This document shows positions 60,851 to 64,000 of a stretch of 64,000 bases of DNA, in pieces. The stretch lies in NCBI RefSeq assembly GCF_019800665.1, contig NZ_JAHVKO010000003.1, forward strand, positions 496,001 to 560,000, written 5' to 3'. The DNA comes from Microbulbifer agarilyticus. Its GTDB lineage: Bacteria > Pseudomonadota > Gammaproteobacteria > Pseudomonadales > Cellvibrionaceae. The translations under genes were made by a program, and so were the position numbers. The notes beneath the pieces were generated by a model. The model was not told the DNA's origin, made no database searches, and saw nothing but the letters and a program-made list of their open reading frames with translations. Numbering within the stretch: the first letter of the stretch is position 1; every line of letters starts with the position of its first letter.

Positions 60851-61291
60851 ATGACAAAAATTGAACGCAGTGCACTGGTGATGTTCAGTGCGGAACAGAT
60901 GTTTGACCTGGTCAACGACGTGGCCAGTTACCCGCAGTTTTTGCCGGGATGCCGCGGTGCGGAGGTGCTGCACCAGGATGAAGAAACCCTGGAGGCGCGG
61001 CTCGATCTGTCGCGCGCGGGGATCAGCCAGAGCTTTACTACCCGCAATGGTTTACAGCGCCCCACACAGATGACACTGGAGTTGGTGGACGGGCCGTTTA
61101 GCGCCTTCAACGGTTGCTGGACCTTTACCCCGCTCGCAGAGGATGCCTGCAAAGTGGCTTTTACCCTGTCGTTTGATGTAGAAAGCCGCCTGTTGGGCGC
61201 CGCGGCGGGCAAGCTGTTCGGCGGTATTGCCAATCAGATGGTGGACGCCATGTGTGAACGGGCCAAGAAGATTTACGGAGAGAATGCATGA
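60851..61291 (+). CDS. RatA/Coq10-type START-domain protein
   Basis: START/polyketide-cyclase fold protein of 146 residues: KIERSALVMFSAEQMFDLVNDVASYPQFLPGC at the start, WTFTPL..CKVAFTLSFDVESRLLGAAAGKLFGGIANQMVDAMCERA at the end. The family is called RatA in E. coli, where it was reported to interfere with 70S ribosome formation, while mitochondrial Coq10 relatives bind ubiquinone; which role applies here is uncertain. Its stop overlaps the start of the rnfH-like gene by four bases (ATGA), so they are co-translated. Confidence 0.92.
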   Translation: MTKIERSALVMFSAEQMFDLVNDVASYPQFLPGCRGAEVLHQDEETLEARLDLSRAGISQSFTTRNGLQRPTQMTLELVDGPFSAFNGCWTFTPLAEDACKVAFTLSFDVESRLLGAAAGKLFGGIANQMVDAMCERAKKIYGENA

Positions 61292-61617
61292 GCACCCAGA
61301 AAACGATTGCGGTGGAGGTGGTGTATGCGTTGCCCCACGAACAGCGTCTTATGAGTTTGCTGGTGGAGCCCGGTACTACTGCCCTGCAGGCGCTGGAGCA
61401 GTCCGGCATCCCGCGCGAGTACCCGGAAGTAGACCCGGCCACCGCCAAGCTGGGCATTTTTGGTCAGGCGCTGGGCACTAAAGGACTGGCGGTAGCCGCG
61501 GAATACGTATTACAGCCGGGAGATCGGGTGGAGGTTTACCGGCCGCTGATCGCGGACCCGAAAGAGGCGCGCAAGCAGCGGGCGGCAAAGGCGAAGCGTC
61601 AGGCCGAGGGCGGCTGA
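61288..61617 (+). CDS. rnfH: RnfH family (RatB) ubiquitin-like protein
   Basis: Small beta-grasp protein of 109 residues: IAVEVVYALPHEQRLMSLLVEPGTTALQALEQSGI, then LGIFGQALGTKGLAVAAEYVLQPGDRVEVYRPLIADPKEARKQRAAKA. The RPL-ADPKE ending is typical of the RnfH family. It is coupled to the RatA gene by a four-base overlap. Function remains unclear in the family, although it was named from nitrogen-fixation clusters. It converges on bamE. Confidence 0.93.
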   Translation: MSTQKTIAVEVVYALPHEQRLMSLLVEPGTTALQALEQSGIPREYPEVDPATAKLGIFGQALGTKGLAVAAEYVLQPGDRVEVYRPLIADPKEARKQRAAKAKRQAEGG

Positions 61618-61644
61618 CGTCGCTTCGCGGGGGCTGGTGAGGGC

Positions 61645-61989
61645 TTAAGGCCAGCCGACCGGCTGCCAGTCGCCGCTGGTGGCAATCAACAGGTCGCCAT
61701 TGAAGTAGACGGTAAAGCGCTTCTGGCTTTCTTCGCCTTTGGGGCTGCGAATGCGGTTGATGTAGTCCCAGCGGTTGGGGTTGAAGGTGTCTTCAACCAG
61801 CGGGGTGCCCAGGACAAAGCGCACCTGGCGGCGGGTCATGCCCGGCTTCAGCTGGTCGACCATTTCCTGGGTAATGATATTGCCCTGCTGAACCTGAATC
61901 CGGTGTACCCCGGGGAATTTGAACAGGCTACAACCGGTAATCAGGCTAACCAGCCCGGCGATCAGCAGAATGCGTACAACTGATGGCAT
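61645..61989 (-). CDS. bamE: Outer-membrane assembly lipoprotein BamE (SmpA)
   Basis: Lipoprotein subunit of the beta-barrel assembly machine, 114 residues. ATG 61989 is chosen because GGAG lies six bases before it; an in-frame ATG is at 62001. Lipobox LITGC gives lipidated Cys20. The body has GVHRIQVQQGNIITQEMVDQLKPGMTRRQVRFVLGTPLVEDTFNPNRWDYI, the conserved BamE core with the DxxNxxRWDY element. It is divergent from fur, matching the usual gammaproteobacterial order. Confidence 0.96.
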   Translation of the reverse strand: MPSVVRILLIAGLVSLITGCSLFKFPGVHRIQVQQGNIITQEMVDQLKPGMTRRQVRFVLGTPLVEDTFNPNRWDYINRIRSPKGEESQKRFTVYFNGDLLIATSGDWQPVGWP

Positions 61990-62292
61990 TGAATGCTCCA
62001 TCTGAATTTTTATGGTTCCGTAATGGGGCCCATTGCTAGGCCTCTGGTGGATTCAGCGCCCTGCGCTGCCGCCCGACGGTATGATGCCGCCCTGACAGAG
62101 AATAGTCGCCTTTCCGGCGATTAAGTTCCCGGCCCTGTCGGCCCAAGCCGCATACTGGGTGCCAGCACCACGGATCATGAATCCGGGTGTCGGGGTTTCG
62201 CTGCCCACCTTGGGCGTGGATAATACCCGAACTATTCGCCCGTCGACAGGCGGACGATCAATAGAGCATAAAGATCCGGAACTTGAATACCC

Positions 62293-62703
62293 ATGTCTAA
62301 CGAAAACCAGGAACTGCGCAAGGCTGGCCTTAAGGTCACGCTGCCGCGTGTAAAAATTCTGCAGCTGCTTGAGAGCGCCAGTGAACAACATCTGAGTGCT
62401 GAAGATGTGTACAAAATGCTGCTGGAGGCCGGTGAAGATGTGGGCCTGGCGACCGTTTACCGGGTATTGACCCAGTTTGAGAGTGCCGGACTGGTTATGC
62501 GCCACAACTTCGATGGCGGCCACTCCGTGTTCGAACTGGACCGCGGCGATCACCACGATCATATGGTGTGCACCGATTCCGGCAAGGTCATCGAATTCCA
62601 CAATGAGCAGATCGAAGAGCTGCAGCACAAGATTGCTGCCGAGCACGGTTACGAGCTGACCGGCCACAGTCTGGTGCTGTACGTGAAGAAGAAAGAGAGC
62701 TGA
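62293..62703 (+). CDS. fur: Ferric uptake regulator Fur
   Basis: Iron-responsive repressor of 136 residues. The N-terminal winged helix has LRKAGLKVTLPRVKILQLLES and SAEDVYKMLLEAGEDVGLATVYRVLTQFESAGLV. The metal-binding core holds GDHHDHMVCTDSGKVIEF with the His cluster and one Cys, and the C-terminal part has EIAAEHGYELTGHSLVLYV-like ligands. Only the first half of the zinc Cys pairs seen in some Fur proteins is present. A strong terminator follows. The 291-base gap to bamE holds both promoters and shows no other gene. Confidence 0.96.
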   Translation: MSNENQELRKAGLKVTLPRVKILQLLESASEQHLSAEDVYKMLLEAGEDVGLATVYRVLTQFESAGLVMRHNFDGGHSVFELDRGDHHDHMVCTDSGKVIEFHNEQIEELQHKIAAEHGYELTGHSLVLYVKKKES

Positions 62704-62750
62704 TCGGCCAGTACTGATCACACAGCCCAGGCTTCAAGCTTTGGGCCAAT

Positions 62751-62778
62751 AAAAAAGGGAGCAGAAGCTCCCTTTTTT
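62751..62778. terminator. Bidirectional terminator after fur
   Basis: AAAAAAGGGAGC and GCTCCCTTTTTT form a 12-bp stem with an AGAA loop between the convergent fur and acyltransferase genes. Confidence 0.93.
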
Positions 62779-62812
62779 GTTATCTGGTTTTATTGGCCGT
62801 TTACGCCGCGGT

Positions 62813-63406
62813 TTAGATGGGCGGGGTGTAATCGTTCTGATGCTTGCCCGCCTTGCCGGCGTAAAACGCACCCAGTCGCTTCAGGTCTGCTTCCAGGTCG
62901 TCGCTCATCTCCATCACCGGGCCGATGCCGGCCATCTTGTTGGGAAAGTCGACGAAGCCACAGGCAACCGGAATCGAGGCGCCGCGTGCGATATGGTAGA
63001 AGCCGGTCTTCCAGCGTTCGCCCTTGCCGCGGGTGCCTTCCGGCGGGATACCAATGATCAGTTCTTCGTGGGCGTTGTACTGGTTGATGGTGGCGTCTAC
63101 CAGGTTGTTCGCCTTGCTGCGGTCGACGGGAATGCCGCCAAACCAGCGCACCACGCGACCCAGCGGGAAGGGGAACAGCTTGTCTTTACCCATCCAGTGC
63201 GGGTTTATCCCCAGTTTCAGCGCCGCCAGAATAAAGATGTAGCCATCCCAGTTGGAGGTGTGGGGGGCGGCAATGAGTACGTACTTTTTCAGTTTCATTG
63301 CCTGCTCGTCGGCGACGATGTTCCAGCCGTGTAGCTTCAGTAGCAGCTTGGCTATCAAACGCAGGAATGGCGTGATAATGGGGGTGTTGAAAATCGTGGT
63401 TTGCAT
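62813..63406 (-). CDS. Lysophospholipid acyltransferase family protein (PlsC-like)
   Basis: Membrane-associated acyltransferase of 197 residues. ATG 63406 is chosen as the start before the first amphipathic helix; the open frame continues upstream without support. The acyltransferase motif I is APHTSNWDG (HxxxxD, about 45-53), motif III GIPPEGTRGKGERWKTGFYHIA and motif IV VPVACGF-like IPVACGFVDF. The protein is short, as in 1-acylglycerol-3-phosphate acyltransferase-like proteins of glycerolipid remodelling. It lies between fur and recN, a position not seen in E. coli. Confidence 0.9.
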   Translation of the reverse strand: MQTTIFNTPIITPFLRLIAKLLLKLHGWNIVADEQAMKLKKYVLIAAPHTSNWDGYIFILAALKLGINPHWMGKDKLFPFPLGRVVRWFGGIPVDRSKANNLVDATINQYNAHEELIIGIPPEGTRGKGERWKTGFYHIARGASIPVACGFVDFPNKMAGIGPVMEMSDDLEADLKRLGAFYAGKAGKHQNDYTPPI

Positions 63407-63563
63407 GGTGAGACCGAATTGATTCCCGTCAGTGTAGTCGTATCCGCCGTAGCGGGCGCGGGAGTATAAAGTGAATTTCCCGCCACTTTCGGTCAATTTC
63501 GGTCCCGAAGGCCGCTTAATTGTGACTGCTTAGCCGAGTTTTCCCTCGGTCGAGGGCCCTCGA

Positions 63564-64000
63564 TCAGGCCCGGGCCAGCATCTCTTCCGCGTGCGCCAGA
63601 GACTGCGCGGTAGCCTCACCGCCGAGCATGCGCGCCACTTCGGCACTGCGCTCGGCATCCTTCAGTTCCCGCAGGGCCACAAATGCCGCTTCGCCATCGC
63701 TGTGCTTCTCCACCAGATACTGGCGGTGCGCGCGCGCGGCGACCTGGGCAAGATGGGTCACGCAGATAACCTGGCCGCGCTCGCCCAGCTGGCGCAGCAG
63801 TTTGCCCACCACATCGCCGGTAGCACCGCCAATACCCACGTCCACTTCATCGAACACCAGCGTGGGGGTGCGCGAGGTTTGCGCGGTGACGACCTGAATG
63901 GCCAGGCTCACCCGCGACAGTTCACCACCGGAGGCAATTTTGCCCAGTGCCCGCGCCGGCTGGCCGGGGTTGGTGGCGATCAGGATTTCCACTTCTTCGA
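63564..64000 (-). CDS. recN: DNA repair protein RecN, C-terminal part (runs off the window)
   Basis: The last 145 or so codons of an SMC-like ATPase that acts in double-strand break repair. Seen: TNPGQPARALGKIASGGELSRVSLAIQ (ABC signature SGGE), LVFDEVDVGIGG (Walker B) and VICVTHLAQVAARAHRQYLVEK (switch His), followed by RMLGGEATAQSLAHAEEMLA. The frame remains open to the window end, so the start and the Walker A half lie outside. Usually SOS-controlled; its promoter is not in view. Confidence 0.96.
   Translation of the reverse strand, partial: EEVEILIATNPGQPARALGKIASGGELSRVSLAIQVVTAQTSRTPTLVFDEVDVGIGGATGDVVGKLLRQLGERGQVICVTHLAQVAARAHRQYLVEKHSDGEAAFVALRELKDAERSAEVARMLGGEATAQSLAHAEEMLARA

Overview
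This window looks like chromosomal DNA of a marine, polysaccharide-degrading gammaproteobacterium, most like Microbulbifer and its relatives in the Cellvibrionales. The reasons are the high but uneven GC content, a secreted laminarinase (GH16) beside a carbohydrate-binding di-heme oxidoreductase, sulfatases, many outer-membrane barrels and lipoproteins, and the gammaproteobacterial order ssrA / smpB / ratA-rnfH / bamE / fur / recN at the right end. The genus is inferred; no 16S gene is present.

Layout. 1-9.7 kb: a periplasmic dipeptidyl peptidase IV; a cyanide-insensitive-type bd oxidase (cydA-cydB) behind its own GbsR/MarR-type regulator and a perfect 18-bp palindrome; a DUF1853 protein; and an OmpW-like porin overlapping an autotransporter whose passenger carries RTX-like repeats. 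10-19 kb: a DTW-domain tRNA-modifying enzyme, a MerC plus COG0523 GTPase pair (metal handling), an arylsulfatase, a frameshifted metallo-beta-lactamase-fold hydrolase, a CDGSH-glutamate synthase fusion and an MFS exporter. 19-32 kb: an M1 aminopeptidase lipoprotein, an aldo/keto reductase, a TetR regulator, an M20 peptidase, and a DUF885 peptidase-like gene followed by two truncated copies of its own 3' end, each preceded by a minus-strand envelope gene. 32-38.5 kb: GST, isopentenyl-diphosphate isomerase, then a LLM oxidoreductase-UbiD-VOC-UbiX-outer-membrane-protein cluster that reads as one prenylated-FMN-dependent catabolic unit. 38.8-48 kb: CBM/TSP3/di-heme oxidoreductase, GH16 laminarinase, C45 hydrolase, alkylsulfatase. 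48-55 kb: an orphan PCP-reductase domain peptide, DUF429 protein, second barrel paralogue, CurA-like reductase, AI-2E transporter, and a DigH-like peptidoglycan glycosidase divergent from an amidase-fold lipoprotein. 55-64 kb: tmRNA, rlmD, two NSS transporters flanking smpB, ratA-rnfH, bamE, fur, an acyltransferase and the 3' end of recN.

The candidates for undescribed biology are (i) the DUF885 locus with orphan 3' modules, (ii) the idi-LLM-UbiD-VOC-UbiX cluster, which may supply precursors for its own cofactor, (iii) the carbohydrate-tethered di-heme oxidoreductase paired with a laminarinase, and (iv) the amidase-fold lipoprotein beside a DigH-like glycosidase. Several perfect inverted repeats in gene leaders look like operators of local regulators. 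All functional calls come from reading motifs and context; no database search was run.
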